Origin: Alphaproteobacteria bacterium
GTDB lineage: Bacteria; Pseudomonadota; Alphaproteobacteria; DSM-16000; Inquilinaceae
DNA: 64,000 nt
Direction of reading: 5' to 3'
Assembly (NCBI GenBank): GCA_028277405.1
Contig: JANQGH010000072.1
Span: 1-64,000 of the forward strand
Under the pieces are notes generated by a model. It did not search any database. It was not told the origin of the DNA and saw only the letters and a program-made list of their open reading frames with translations. Position numbers and translations under genes: made by a program. Numbering within the stretch: position 1 is the first letter of the stretch; each line of letters starts with the position of its first letter. This document shows, one piece after another, positions 17,456 through 25,383 of the stretch.

Positions 17456-18076
17456 ATGACACCTGCCGACAATCTCCGCGTATCGCTTGTGCAAGGTGAT
17501 GGCGACAAGGCCCGCCTGGCCCGGTTTTTGTTCGACCGTTTGGTCCTTGAGTGCGGCGTCTATCGCGATGATGCGGACTATGATCGGCGGACGCTCGAAG
17601 GCATGCATCTGTCCGGCAGATGCTACGCCGCGTTCCACGGCGACGAGATTGTCGGATCGATGCGGATCAACGACTTCACAAAGATGGTTCCGACATTCTG
17701 CCTGACGGAATTTGAGGTGATGGCGTACCCAAAGGACGTGCTGCGCCACGGCGCGCTTGTGACAAATGCGGTGGTTGACGAGCACCGGCGCAAGTCGGCG
17801 GCCTTCGTCAGCATGGCGATCCGCCTTGTGCGCGACGCGATCGATCGCGGCATCCGCATCTTCTTTCTTTCGACCGCGATCGGCAGGCGTCTTGGCGTCG
17901 AGACTGACTATGTGTCCATGTATCGGGCCATGGGGTTCCGGCCGTGGCGGCCCTCGGTCACTGTTCCGGGCATCGGCGAGGGGTCGGTTATGGTGCTGGA
18001 TTTCGACGAGGAACTGGGCCGGAGTGGCAGCTTGACCGCGGCGTACTTTGGTGACCACAAGGCGCCACCGGTCTGA
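17456..18076 (+). CDS. Acyl-CoA N-acyltransferase-fold protein (possibly FeeM/autoinducer-synthase-like)
   Basis: The product has 206 residues. The segment FLFDRLVLECGVYRDD...GRCYAAFHGDEIVGSMRINDF resembles the N-terminal core of LuxI-like and FeeM-like acyltransferases, where an Arg in the equivalent of SMRI contacts the acyl carrier. It continues with VTNAVVDEHRRKSAAFVSMAIRLVRDAIDRGIRIFFLSTA and YRAMGFRPW, the GNAT-like acyl-CoA half and a last strand. It could make an N-acyl amino acid or a related signal, but no LuxR-type receptor gene is adjacent and an ordinary GNAT is possible. The start is uncertain: ATG 17456 lacks a clear ribosome site. Base composition is less GC-rich than the neighbours, suggesting acquisition. 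Confidence 0.6.
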   Translation: MTPADNLRVSLVQGDGDKARLARFLFDRLVLECGVYRDDADYDRRTLEGMHLSGRCYAAFHGDEIVGSMRINDFTKMVPTFCLTEFEVMAYPKDVLRHGALVTNAVVDEHRRKSAAFVSMAIRLVRDAIDRGIRIFFLSTAIGRRLGVETDYVSMYRAMGFRPWRPSVTVPGIGEGSVMVLDFDEELGRSGSLTAAYFGDHKAPPV

Positions 18077-18220
18077 GCTGCGGATTTTTCAGAGCGGTCG
18101 GCCGACTGCGTGAAACGATGCACAGTTTGGGACCCAGAGCCGGCCGAGCGCCGGTATGCTCGCCTCACAGACCACGGATACGGGCGTGGCCCCAATCAAT
18201 CGAGTGAGCCGGCGACTGGC

Positions 18221-18724
18221 ATGATTCCGACCCTTCGAACCGAACGTCTGGTGCTGCGCGCGCCGGATGCTGACGATTTTGCCGCTTATGCTGCTTTCTT
18301 CGCCGATGGCGAGGCGTCGCATTTCTATGGCGGCCCTTTGCGCGAGGACCAGGCCTGGCGCGTGCTGGCCCTGGACCTCGGCCATTGGCGACTGAGGGGC
18401 TATGGCCGCTGGGCGATCGCGCGGCGCGATACCGGCGAGGTGATCGGCGGCTGTGGCCTGTGGTGGCCCGAGGGCTGGCCACGGTCGGAGCTGACCTGGT
18501 GGCTGCTGCCCTCCGCGCGCGGAACCGGTTATGCGACCGAGGCCTCGCGCGCGGCCATCGCCTTCGGCTACGACAGTTTGGGCTGGGACCTGGTTCAGAC
18601 CCACATGGACGACGCCAATCGCGGCGCACGCCGCCTGACCGAACGCCTGGGCGGTACGGTCATCGCCCGTGAACGGTTTCCGGACGGAAAGGAGCGGGAC
18701 GTCTTCGCGCTGCCGAGATCGTAG
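18221..18724 (+). CDS. GNAT acetyltransferase, RimJ/RimL-like
   Basis: The product has 167 residues. It opens with IPTLRTERLVLRAPDADDFAAY, the typical start of RimJ/RimL-type GNATs, followed by YGRWAIARRDTGEVIGGCGLWWPE, ELTWWLLPSARGTGYATEASRAAIAFGY (acetyl-CoA-binding motif A) and VQTHMDDANRGARRLTERLGG. It is a single-domain acetyl-CoA-dependent acyltransferase; the acceptor may be a protein N-terminus, amine or small molecule. ATG 18221 fits the family start; the longer in-frame extension has no similarity. Confidence 0.85.
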   Translation: MIPTLRTERLVLRAPDADDFAAYAAFFADGEASHFYGGPLREDQAWRVLALDLGHWRLRGYGRWAIARRDTGEVIGGCGLWWPEGWPRSELTWWLLPSARGTGYATEASRAAIAFGYDSLGWDLVQTHMDDANRGARRLTERLGGTVIARERFPDGKERDVFALPRS

Positions 18725-18828
18725 GCCCTCGTGTTCGAGGTTTTGCGGTGGTGATCCGATTGGCTTGAACCGGGCAGGCAAGTCTGATCAGATCGGCGTC
18801 CGTTTAGCCACTGCCCTTGGAGTGTTCG

Positions 18829-19440
18829 ATGTCGCCGGAGTTTTTGCTGACATCGCTGATCGTCATCATCGTGCCCGGTACGGGTGTGCTTTACACGCTC
18901 GCCTTCGGCCTCAGCAAGGGCTGGCGCGCCAGCGTGCTGGCCGCCGTCGGGTGCACTTTCGGGATCGTGCCGCACATTGCGGCCAGCATCGTCGGGCTGG
19001 CGGCGCTGCTGCATACCAGTGCGGTGGCCTTTCAGATCGTGAAGTATCTCGGCGTGGCCTACCTGCTGTACATGGCCTGGAGCTTCTTGCGCGAGGGCGG
19101 GGCCTTGCAGGTCTCCGAACGGACGGAGACGGTGCCGGCGACGAAGATCATTCTGAACGGCTTCCTGCTGAACATCCTGAACCCCAAACTGTCGCTGTTC
19201 TTCCTGGCCTTCCTGCCGCAGTTCGTGCCGGCCACGGCCGTAAACGCTACGGGCACCATGCTGATCCTGGCCGCGACCTTCATGGTGCTGACCTTCATCG
19301 TCTTTGTCGGCTATGGCGCCTTCGCCTCGGCCACGCGGCGCTATGTGATTTCCAGCCCGCGCGTGCTGACCTGGCTGCGGCGCGGCTTTGCCGGCGCCTT
19401 CGGTGCGCTAGGTGTCAGGCTGGCCCTGGCGGAGCGGTGA
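18829..19440 (+). CDS. LysE/RhtB-family amino-acid exporter
   Basis: The product has 203 residues and about six hydrophobic helices. It carries the LysE-family start FLLTSLIVIIVPGTGVLYTLAFGLSKGWRA, with the conserved PG and GxxxG, and the central LNGFLLNILNPKLSLFFLAFLPQF motif around the NPK. Such proteins export amino acids or homoserine lactones from the cytoplasm. ATG 18829 has GGAG 6 nt upstream. The gene is apparently monocistronic and no Lrp-type regulator is adjacent. Confidence 0.9.
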   Translation: MSPEFLLTSLIVIIVPGTGVLYTLAFGLSKGWRASVLAAVGCTFGIVPHIAASIVGLAALLHTSAVAFQIVKYLGVAYLLYMAWSFLREGGALQVSERTETVPATKIILNGFLLNILNPKLSLFFLAFLPQFVPATAVNATGTMLILAATFMVLTFIVFVGYGAFASATRRYVISSPRVLTWLRRGFAGAFGALGVRLALAER

Positions 19441-19491
19441 GATCCGGCCGTGTGGTCTCGGCGCCGCGGTCGCTCATGCCGCTGCTGTTCG

Positions 19492-20457
19492 TCACGGCGT
19501 CCAGGCGCCATCCGAAACTGTTGCCTGGTTTTGGTGCAGGCCGGGCATAAGGACGCGATCCTTCTCCGCAACTCCGATAAATGAAAGCATGTCGGCTTGC
19601 GCTTTTTCGTCTGAAAGCGAATCCGTGGCGTAAATTCTTATCTTCGTCGGGTGATTATTTGAAAGCCTGTCAATTTCCTCCGTGTAGGTGTCCCAATAAA
19701 GTTCGATCGATTCTTTCAATGTCGTCGCAGTGAACTTTGGATAGCAGCCGTCCCAGGGGTTTTTTGTCCAATACCGGCCGTCATGGTCAACCCAATGATT
19801 GACCGCGCCCTGTTGCTCGCCACCCTTGACGCGCAGAAAGGACTCCACGGTCTGTTGCTTGTCCCTTTTCAAGGCGATGATTCTGACCGAGGGAAACAGG
19901 GCGATAAGGCGTGGCAGCTTTGGCAGCCACCAGTGCGCGACATCGCCGACCAGCGCATGGCGTGTCATCAGGTGCCTGAAGCGCTCGATGTGAAAATCGT
20001 CCGCGTTTGTTTCGCGATCCCAGTATAGGGTGGGCTTCGCCTCATGCGTGACGCGCGCGGAGGGTTGCGCGTCAAGCAGGGCCGACAGCGTCGTCGAACC
20101 GCTGCGGCCGGTTCCTATTCCAAGGACCAGGCGGCCATCCGTCTCTGGCGTGGCGGTCCAGCGTTCGCGCGATGGATGGCCGGCCAGTTCGTCTTCGATA
20201 ATCAACAGCATCTGTTGGGCGATGCGGTCTTCCGGAAACAGGTTCAGCACCCGCCTAAGCAAGGTGCAGGCGTCGCCCTGCAGGCCCGATCGGGCCAGGT
20301 GATAGGCTTGCAGGGTCCAGATTTCGGCGATGGGCAGTTTGGTCAGCAGGTCCGGGTCCCGCTCAAGGACCGCATTGGAAACGCGTGTCGCATGGTCGAA
20401 ATTGCCCTGCCTGAACGCCAGCCAGGCCGCCTCCGGCGTATTGGGCGCCTCGTCCAT
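19492..20457 (-). CDS. Sulfotransferase-family protein with N-terminal helical repeat
   Basis: The product has 321 residues. Residues about 10-95 form TPR-like helices (AAWLAFRQGNFDHATRVSNAVLERDP). The catalytic part starts with LVLGIGTGRSGSTTLSALLDAQP, the 5'-phosphosulfate-binding loop (GTGRSGSTT) of PAPS-dependent sulfotransferases, and includes VRIIALKRDKQQTVESFLR, the usual 3'-phosphate site. The acceptor could be a glycan, lipid or peptide. GGAGGTGA precedes the ATG at 20457. The DNA is less GC-rich than its neighbours and codon use is looser, suggesting horizontal acquisition, perhaps with surface-glycan functions. Confidence 0.8.
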   Translation of the reverse strand: MDEAPNTPEAAWLAFRQGNFDHATRVSNAVLERDPDLLTKLPIAEIWTLQAYHLARSGLQGDACTLLRRVLNLFPEDRIAQQMLLIIEDELAGHPSRERWTATPETDGRLVLGIGTGRSGSTTLSALLDAQPSARVTHEAKPTLYWDRETNADDFHIERFRHLMTRHALVGDVAHWWLPKLPRLIALFPSVRIIALKRDKQQTVESFLRVKGGEQQGAVNHWVDHDGRYWTKNPWDGCYPKFTATTLKESIELYWDTYTEEIDRLSNNHPTKIRIYATDSLSDEKAQADMLSFIGVAEKDRVLMPGLHQNQATVSDGAWTP

Positions 20458-20598
20458 CGATGTCACCTCCGCTCCAGGGTATCGTTTGATCGGCTGGCGA
20501 TCGCCGGGCGATCCAAACGGTCGGATGACGATGCTCCATATTATTTCCAGGAGTGCAATGGCAGATCAGATCGAGCCGCGATGGTTTGGCGTGATTGC

Positions 20599-21684
20599 TC
20601 AGCTAAGGACCATCGCGCATCCCTCCTCATGTTCCGTGGCCGGCCATGACATTGTCGCGACGCGCTGCCTTGCCAGCAGCATGACGTCGCCGAACTCGTG
20701 GCTGCGGTAGCCGCCCTCGTGCGCCGACTCAGCGGCCCGGCGCAACGTGCCATCATCGGCGAAGGCGCGCAGCAGCTCGTAGTGGCTTTCGCCGGGCGCG
20801 TGCATGCCGGTCAGAACGGTGTCGGGCACGGCGAGCCGCGTTTCCGGGCCGATGCGGTTGCGCGCGATGCCGGCGCCGGCGATCACGCCGCCGCCGCTGC
20901 TGGCGGCCGCCTCCAGGGCACGGACCACGGTGGTGCCCAGGGCGATGATGCGGCGGCCGCGCCGTTTTGCCCGATGGATGGCGTCCGACGTCGCCTCTGG
21001 GATGCGATAGGGCTCGTCGAACGGGAGCCTGGCATCCAGCGCTAGATCTCCGGTGGATGAGATGCCGGCCGCATGGGTCAAGGTCGCCAGGCGGACGCCC
21101 CGTTCCCGCCAGGCGGCGATCGTCCGCCAGTCGAGCGCGAAGCCGGCCGACGGCGGCTCGAACGCGACCGGGTCGGCGGCGATGCTGGTCCAGACATCCC
21201 AAAGGGCCAGCGGTGCCGGCACATGGGCGTATTGGATCGGCCGGCCATGGCGGGCGAGACCGGCCAGCACGGACGCCCTGTTGCCAACGAAGCGCAGGGC
21301 CGCGAGCCTGGGATGGTCCAGCAGCCGCTCTATGACCGCCGTCAGGGGGCCGAGCCGCAGCCTGTCGCCGGGGGTCAGGCGCGGCGGCGGGGGCCGGTGT
21401 TCGGTCCGCGTGCGGTGGTCCCCCGGACCGAAAGCGATCGCGCGGAAGCGGGTCGGATCGCCGGGCGTGACCCAGCCGGCCAGGCGGATCTCGACCGGCG
21501 CTCCCGTAGCCTCGTGGCGGCCGTGCAGGCTGGCCGGCAGGGTCGCGGCGTCGTTGGCGACCACGACGTCGCCCGGGTCGAACAGGGTTGCCAGATCCGA
21601 CCGGCGCCGATGACGGATCTCGCCATCCGGGCCGACGGTCAGCAGCCTTGCGGCGCGATGGTCGGGTGTGTCGGCGGCAATCAT
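20599..21684 (-). CDS. QueA-like S-adenosylmethionine:tRNA ribosyltransferase-isomerase family protein
   Basis: The product has 361 residues. The QueA pattern is clear: LFDPGDVVVANDAATLPASL, DRLRLGPL, GRPIQYAHVPAPLALWDVWTSIAADPVAFEPPSAGFAL, LTHAAGISSTGDLALDARLPFDEPYRIPEAT, RIIALGTTVVRALEAAA, LTGMHAPGESHYELLRAFA. QueA transfers the ribosyl of SAM to 7-aminomethyl-7-deazaguanine in tRNA to make epoxyqueuosine. Here several positions differ from housekeeping QueA and no tgt or queC-E genes adjoin, so this may be a paralogue with another role. Its ATG overlaps the SDR stop (ATGA), so the two are translationally coupled and under the upstream SoxR-type promoter. Confidence 0.8.
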   Translation of the reverse strand: MIAADTPDHRAARLLTVGPDGEIRHRRRSDLATLFDPGDVVVANDAATLPASLHGRHEATGAPVEIRLAGWVTPGDPTRFRAIAFGPGDHRTRTEHRPPPPRLTPGDRLRLGPLTAVIERLLDHPRLAALRFVGNRASVLAGLARHGRPIQYAHVPAPLALWDVWTSIAADPVAFEPPSAGFALDWRTIAAWRERGVRLATLTHAAGISSTGDLALDARLPFDEPYRIPEATSDAIHRAKRRGRRIIALGTTVVRALEAAASSGGGVIAGAGIARNRIGPETRLAVPDTVLTGMHAPGESHYELLRAFADDGTLRRAAESAHEGGYRSHEFGDVMLLARQRVATMSWPATEHEEGCAMVLS

Positions 21685-22427
21685 GCGCTTGCGGCCTCCA
21701 GCGCCGTTTGCCGGTCCGCCAGGGCGGCGCGGATGCGTTCGATCAGCTCGGCCGCCGCGTCCTCGGGGCGTTTCAGGGTTGCCGGGTCGGTGTCCGGCAG
21801 GGCGGCGGCGTGCATGGCCGTGTCCATGTCGCCGGGGTCGACCGCCAGGAAGCGGATGCCCTGGGGCGCGGCCTCGGCATCCCAGATGGCGCTCATATGC
21901 GCCAGCGCGGCCTTGCTGGTGCCATAGGCACCCCATTCCGGGTAGGCGTTGACCGCCGCGTCGCTGGTGATGTTGACCACCAGCGCCCCGTGTCCCTCGC
22001 GCGCCGAACTGGCGAGCGCGCCGTAGAGCGCCTTGGTCAGGCGAAACGGCCCGACCAGATTGACCGCCAGCGCTTGTTCCAGATCCTCGCAATCGGTATC
22101 GGCCAAGGGGATCAACGGCACGGGGCCGAGGATGGAGGCGTTGTTGATCAAGAGATCCAGCCCGCCGAGCGTGCCGGCAATCTGCAAGGCCAGGGGATAG
22201 ATGTCGTCCTTCAGCCCGACATCGCCGACCAGGCCCACCGCCCCGGTCTCGGCGGCGACCTGTTTCACGCGGTCGGCCGTTCGGGCCACGAAGGCGACGC
22301 GCGCGCCTGCCGCGCTGAACTGTCGGACGAGCGCCCTGCCCAGGCCCGAGGTGCCGCCGGTGATGGCGATGCGCAGGCCGCGAAACCCTTTGTCGGCCGC
22401 CGGTTTGAAGTCTGTGATTTTGGTCAT
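21681..22427 (-). CDS. Short-chain dehydrogenase/reductase
   Basis: The product has 248 residues with every SDR hallmark: cofactor loop ITGGTSGLGRAL near residue 22, acidic GDVGL, NNAS at the end of strand 4, catalytic Ser in NITSDAAVN, and YGTSK with the catalytic Tyr and Lys. The Arg after the Gly-rich strand (VARTADR) suggests NADP(H) preference. It is the first gene of a two-gene operon with the QueA-like gene and faces soxR across an 89-bp region with a SoxR-type operator, so it is probably induced by redox-active compounds. The substrate is likely a quinone, carbonyl or xenobiotic; that is inference. Confidence 0.88.
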   Translation of the reverse strand: MTKITDFKPAADKGFRGLRIAITGGTSGLGRALVRQFSAAGARVAFVARTADRVKQVAAETGAVGLVGDVGLKDDIYPLALQIAGTLGGLDLLINNASILGPVPLIPLADTDCEDLEQALAVNLVGPFRLTKALYGALASSAREGHGALVVNITSDAAVNAYPEWGAYGTSKAALAHMSAIWDAEAAPQGIRFLAVDPGDMDTAMHAAALPDTDPATLKRPEDAAAELIERIRAALADRQTALEAASA

Positions 22428-22459
22428 GGTTGGTCCTGCTTTCGTATGAACAGGCCGTA

Positions 22460-22490
22460 TCGCTACAAGTTAAAGTGAACTTGAAGTCAA
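22460..22490 (-). promoter_or_regulatory. SoxR-type operator/promoter for the SDR-QueA-like operon
   Basis: On the minus strand a -35 box TTGACT (22490-22485) and a -10-like TAGCGA (22465-22460) are separated by 19 bp, the overlong spacing typical of MerR/SoxR-activated promoters. The spacer contains a perfect dyad, CAAGTT-6 bp-AACTTG (22466-22483), centred between the boxes. The site lies between the divergent soxR-like and SDR genes, as expected for a SoxR target. Confidence 0.75.
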
Positions 22491-22516
22491 GGGGAAAATG
22501 TGCTCTTTTGCGCGCG

Positions 22517-22948
22517 ATGGAAAAGGTTTTGACGATCAGCGAGATTTCGCGTCGCAGCGGCGTCGCAGCCTCGGCCCTGCGTTTTTACGAGGAACGTGGG
22601 CTGATCAGGTCGGAGCGCGCCGGCTCCGGCCATCGCCGTTATCCGCGATCGGTGCTGCGGCGCATTGCCTTCATCGTCTTTGCCCAGCGCATCGGGCTGT
22701 CGCTGAACGAGATCGGCGAGGAACTGGCCAAACTGCCGGCCGACCGCACGCCCACGCGCGAGGACTGGTCGCGCCTGTCCGGCACCTGGTTGAAGCGGGT
22801 GGATGCGCGCATTACGGAGTTGGAACGGCTGAAAGACGGGCTGACCGCCTGCATCGGCTGCGGCTGCCTGTCAATCGACCGCTGCCAACTCAGCAACCCG
22901 CAAGACCATGCCGGCCGCAACGGCCCGGGGCCACGCTATTGGATGTGA
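22517..22948 (+). CDS. soxR: SoxR, redox-sensing MerR-family activator with [2Fe-2S] cluster
   Basis: The product has 143 residues. The N-terminal MerR helix-turn-helix reads LTISEISRRSGVAASALRFYEERGLI, followed by wing and dimerisation helix. The cluster motif is complete: Cys112, Cys115, Cys117 and Cys123 in CIGCGCLSIDRC, the C-x2-C-x-C-x5-C of SoxR. SoxR activates target promoters when its cluster is oxidised by redox-cycling drugs or quinones. There is no soxS; the likely target is the divergent SDR/QueA-like operon, whose promoter has a matching dyad. The ATG at 22517 fits the family start although no strong ribosome site is seen. Confidence 0.93.
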   Translation: MEKVLTISEISRRSGVAASALRFYEERGLIRSERAGSGHRRYPRSVLRRIAFIVFAQRIGLSLNEIGEELAKLPADRTPTREDWSRLSGTWLKRVDARITELERLKDGLTACIGCGCLSIDRCQLSNPQDHAGRNGPGPRYWM

Positions 22949-23090
22949 AGGTAAAGCATCGAAATGGGCGAAAAGGACAAAAGGCAGGTTAAAACATCAA
23001 TTAAAACCACAACATGTTAGTCGTTAAAAAGCTCTGCTAGACCATCAAGGCCTGACGGCGACGGTCTGAAAGCAGCGAGGAGGGCAGACG

Positions 23091-23429
23091 ATGACAACGG
23101 CGGTCGCGCGGAAACTGGACTCGATTCGAGAGAAGGCCTCGCTGAGGCACATCGACGTGGCCCAAATCCTGGGTGCGCGTCCGGAGACCGTGTCGCGGTG
23201 GAATCAGGGGCACGCCTATCCGCACAGATCGACAGAGCTGGCGCTTCTTGAGCTTGAGTACCTCGTTGATCAGCTTTCGGACTTCTATGAACCCAACGAG
23301 GCCAGGCAATGGCTATTCTCGCGCCAGAAGCTGTTGGGGGGCGAGTCGCCCGCATCGCTTATTCAGAACGGACGCATCGATGAGGTGATGAAGCTGGTCA
23401 ATCAGGTTCGCGATGCCGTCTTCATGTGA
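23091..23429 (+). CDS. Xre-family antitoxin of a RES/Xre toxin-antitoxin pair
   Basis: The product has 112 residues. The N-terminal helix-turn-helix reads LRHIDVAQILGARPETVSRWNQGHAYPH, and the C-terminal part (ELEYLVDQLSDFYEPNEARQWLFSRQKLLGGESPASLIQNGRIDEVMKLVNQ) is the conserved MbcA/ParS/Xre toxin-binding domain that ends in the region plugging the RES active site. GAGGAGGG is 6 nt before the ATG. The RES toxin gene begins 18 bp downstream, in the usual antitoxin-first order. It should repress its own promoter and neutralise the toxin. Confidence 0.9.
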   Translation: MTTAVARKLDSIREKASLRHIDVAQILGARPETVSRWNQGHAYPHRSTELALLELEYLVDQLSDFYEPNEARQWLFSRQKLLGGESPASLIQNGRIDEVMKLVNQVRDAVFM

Positions 23430-23447
23430 GCGCCGAGCGCCGCTAAC

Positions 23448-24002
23448 GTGATCCATAGTCCGGAACTGATCGAGCAGATCCTGCGTTTGCCGACGGAGTC
23501 GTTCGATGGAACGGTGTTTCGGGCGACCGGCGCGAACGCAGATCCCACTGCCTTTTCAACTACGGGCGGTCGTTGGGCCGCACCGGAAGGTTTCGAGGGC
23601 GGCTTTTCGATCCTCTACACGAGTCTTGAGCGTAACGCGGCGGTTGCGGAGGTCGCGTCATATCTTTCGCTGCTGACCCCCGTTCCGCGTAAGCCGCTAA
23701 CGGTGCACGAACTCAGCGTTTCCGTCGAAAGGGCCTTAAAGATCGTTGTTGCCGACTTTCCGGCGCTCGGCATCGATCCGAAGTCCTACGATCAGTGCAA
23801 CTATGATCGCACACAGATTGTGGGCGCGGCCATCAACTTTCTGGAAATGGATGGGCTTCTCGCGCCGTCGGCGCGCTGGTCATGCGACAATTTGATGATC
23901 TTTGCGAACAGCTATTCGCTCGATGCAAAACTTACCGTTGATAGGGCAGAAAACGTCCAGTTCGATGAATGGTCGGCTCTAACGTCGCCGGACGCAACAT
24001 AG
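23448..24002 (+). CDS. RES-domain toxin (NAD+-targeting family)
   Basis: The product has 184 residues. The RES pattern is present: FRATGANADPTAFSTTGGRW, LYTSLERNAAVAEVASY and a late Ser/Asn region (DNLMIFANSYS). The conserved Arg, Glu and Ser that name the domain appear intact. Family members deplete NAD+ or modify PRPP synthetase using NAD+; which applies here cannot be told. The start is a GTG 18 bp after the antitoxin stop with only a weak ribosome site, suggesting low toxin synthesis relative to antitoxin. The operon is less GC-rich than its neighbours. Confidence 0.88.
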   Translation: MIHSPELIEQILRLPTESFDGTVFRATGANADPTAFSTTGGRWAAPEGFEGGFSILYTSLERNAAVAEVASYLSLLTPVPRKPLTVHELSVSVERALKIVVADFPALGIDPKSYDQCNYDRTQIVGAAINFLEMDGLLAPSARWSCDNLMIFANSYSLDAKLTVDRAENVQFDEWSALTSPDAT

Positions 24003-24055
24003 CCGACCGCATGGGATAGAAGACGCCGGTCGATGCCTTTTCCCGGACCGGCCAA

Positions 24056-24622
24056 TCACTCCGCCGGCGTGTGGCCGTAGTTTTCGTAGGTCAGGTCCAT
24101 GATGCGTTGGCGCAAGGCCAGGATGTCGGCGCCGTCCTGGTCGACGCGCAGGTTGCCGTTATCGTCCAGGCTGGCCACGGCCAGTGCGCCGTACATGAAT
24201 TTCAGGCCCGACCGGTTGATCGGGCAGAGCATCGCGGCGCCGTCGCCGGCGATTTCGGCGCCGATGAGGCCACCGATGTTGACGCCTCCAATCTGAACGC
24301 GGACGCCGGCGGAGGTCAGCGCCTGATAGTCGATGACATAGGCGGCCCTGGCCTGCGCGGTGGCGACCAGGACGTGCCGGAAGGTGGATGAGGTCAGGAC
24401 CAACGGCACGTCGCGCTGGGCATCGACGAACAGGATCGCGGCCGGGCGGCCCTCGTTCTGACGGTCTTGGATGTATTCGAACGACGCCTGGTTCAAGGCG
24501 GCGTGGAAGGCCTGTTCCAGCGCCTCGTCCTGGACGAAATGGTTCCAGTTGCCGACCTGGGCCTGGGCGGGTGCTGCCACCAGAAGGACCAAGAAGAGGA
24601 GCCAAGCGGTATGTCGTTTCAT
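24056..24622 (-). CDS. Secreted protein, paralogue of the upstream gene
   Basis: The product has 188 residues with signal peptide MKRHTAWLLFLVLLVAAPAQA. The mature domain has an N-terminal helix (NHFVQDEALEQAFHAALNQASFEYIQDRQ), strands PAAILFVDAQRDVPLVLTSST and a C-terminal helix with RIMDLTYENYGH. It closely matches the protein encoded just upstream but lacks about 15 residues in the middle, where this copy has a short Gly/Ile-rich loop (GGVNIGGLIGAEIAGDG). I do not recognise the family. It is probably periplasmic and co-transcribed with its paralogue 28 bp away. Confidence 0.65.
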   Translation of the reverse strand: MKRHTAWLLFLVLLVAAPAQAQVGNWNHFVQDEALEQAFHAALNQASFEYIQDRQNEGRPAAILFVDAQRDVPLVLTSSTFRHVLVATAQARAAYVIDYQALTSAGVRVQIGGVNIGGLIGAEIAGDGAAMLCPINRSGLKFMYGALAVASLDDNGNLRVDQDGADILALRQRIMDLTYENYGHTPAE

Positions 24623-24650
24623 GGTCGTCTGTCCCTCTTGGCCCGGCGGG

Positions 24651-25256
24651 TCAGTCCGCCGGGGCGTGGCCGTAATTCTGGTAGGTCAGGTCCAGGATGC
24701 GCTGGCGCAGCATCAGCATGTCGGCGCCGTCCTGGTCGACGCGCAGATGGCCGGCATCGTCCAGGCTGGCGATCGCCAGCGCGCCATAGGTGAAGGTTAG
24801 CCCGGCGCCGTTGACCGGGCTCAGCATTGCCGCGCCGTCACCCGGGATCTCGCCTCCCGAACCGTTGTCGCTGCTGAGCCCGATCTCCACATAGCGTCCG
24901 CCAGCAAACGCGCCAAAAAAGGCAAAAGGACCTATCTGAATGCGGACGCCCGCCGATGTCCGGGCCTGATAGTCGACGACATAGGCGGCCCTGGCATGCG
25001 CCGCCGCCACCAGGACATGGCGGAAGCTGGACGACGTCAGGATCAGCGGCACGTCGCGCTGGGCATCGAGAAACAGGATCGCGGCCGGGCGGCCTTCGTC
25101 CTGGCGTTCGCGGATGTACTCGAACGAGGCCTGGTTGAGCGCGGCGTGGAAGGCCTGCTCCAGCGCTTCGTCCTGGACGAAATGGTTCCAATGGCCGACC
25201 TGGGCCTGAGCGGTCGCGCCGAACAGACACAAGAGGAAAACAATGGCCATGCGCAT
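24651..25256 (-). CDS. Secreted protein, first of a tandem paralogous pair
   Basis: The product has 201 residues. Signal peptide AIVFLLCLFGATAQA is followed by VGHWNHFVQDEALEQAFHAALNQASFEYI, then LFLDAQRDVPLILTSSSFRHVL, a longer central insertion (PFAFFGAFAGGRYVEIGLSS) and a C-terminal DLTYQNYGH. AAGGA 7 nt before the ATG at 25256 supports the start; ATG 25250 is an alternative. It is a close paralogue of the gene downstream. The alpha/beta pattern is regular, but I cannot name a family and no neighbour suggests a role. Confidence 0.65.
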   Translation of the reverse strand: MRMAIVFLLCLFGATAQAQVGHWNHFVQDEALEQAFHAALNQASFEYIRERQDEGRPAAILFLDAQRDVPLILTSSSFRHVLVAAAHARAAYVVDYQARTSAGVRIQIGPFAFFGAFAGGRYVEIGLSSDNGSGGEIPGDGAAMLSPVNGAGLTFTYGALAIASLDDAGHLRVDQDGADMLMLRQRILDLTYQNYGHAPAD

Positions 25257-25383
25257 TGATCGATCCTTGTACCGGTCGCAGGCGGGCAATCGCGAAGGTA
25301 TCATCGCCGATCGACGGGCCGGCTGTCCATCGCGCGCGGCCCGGTCGGCAAGAGGGCCGAGGGCTGCCCGCGGGCCGCGACGA

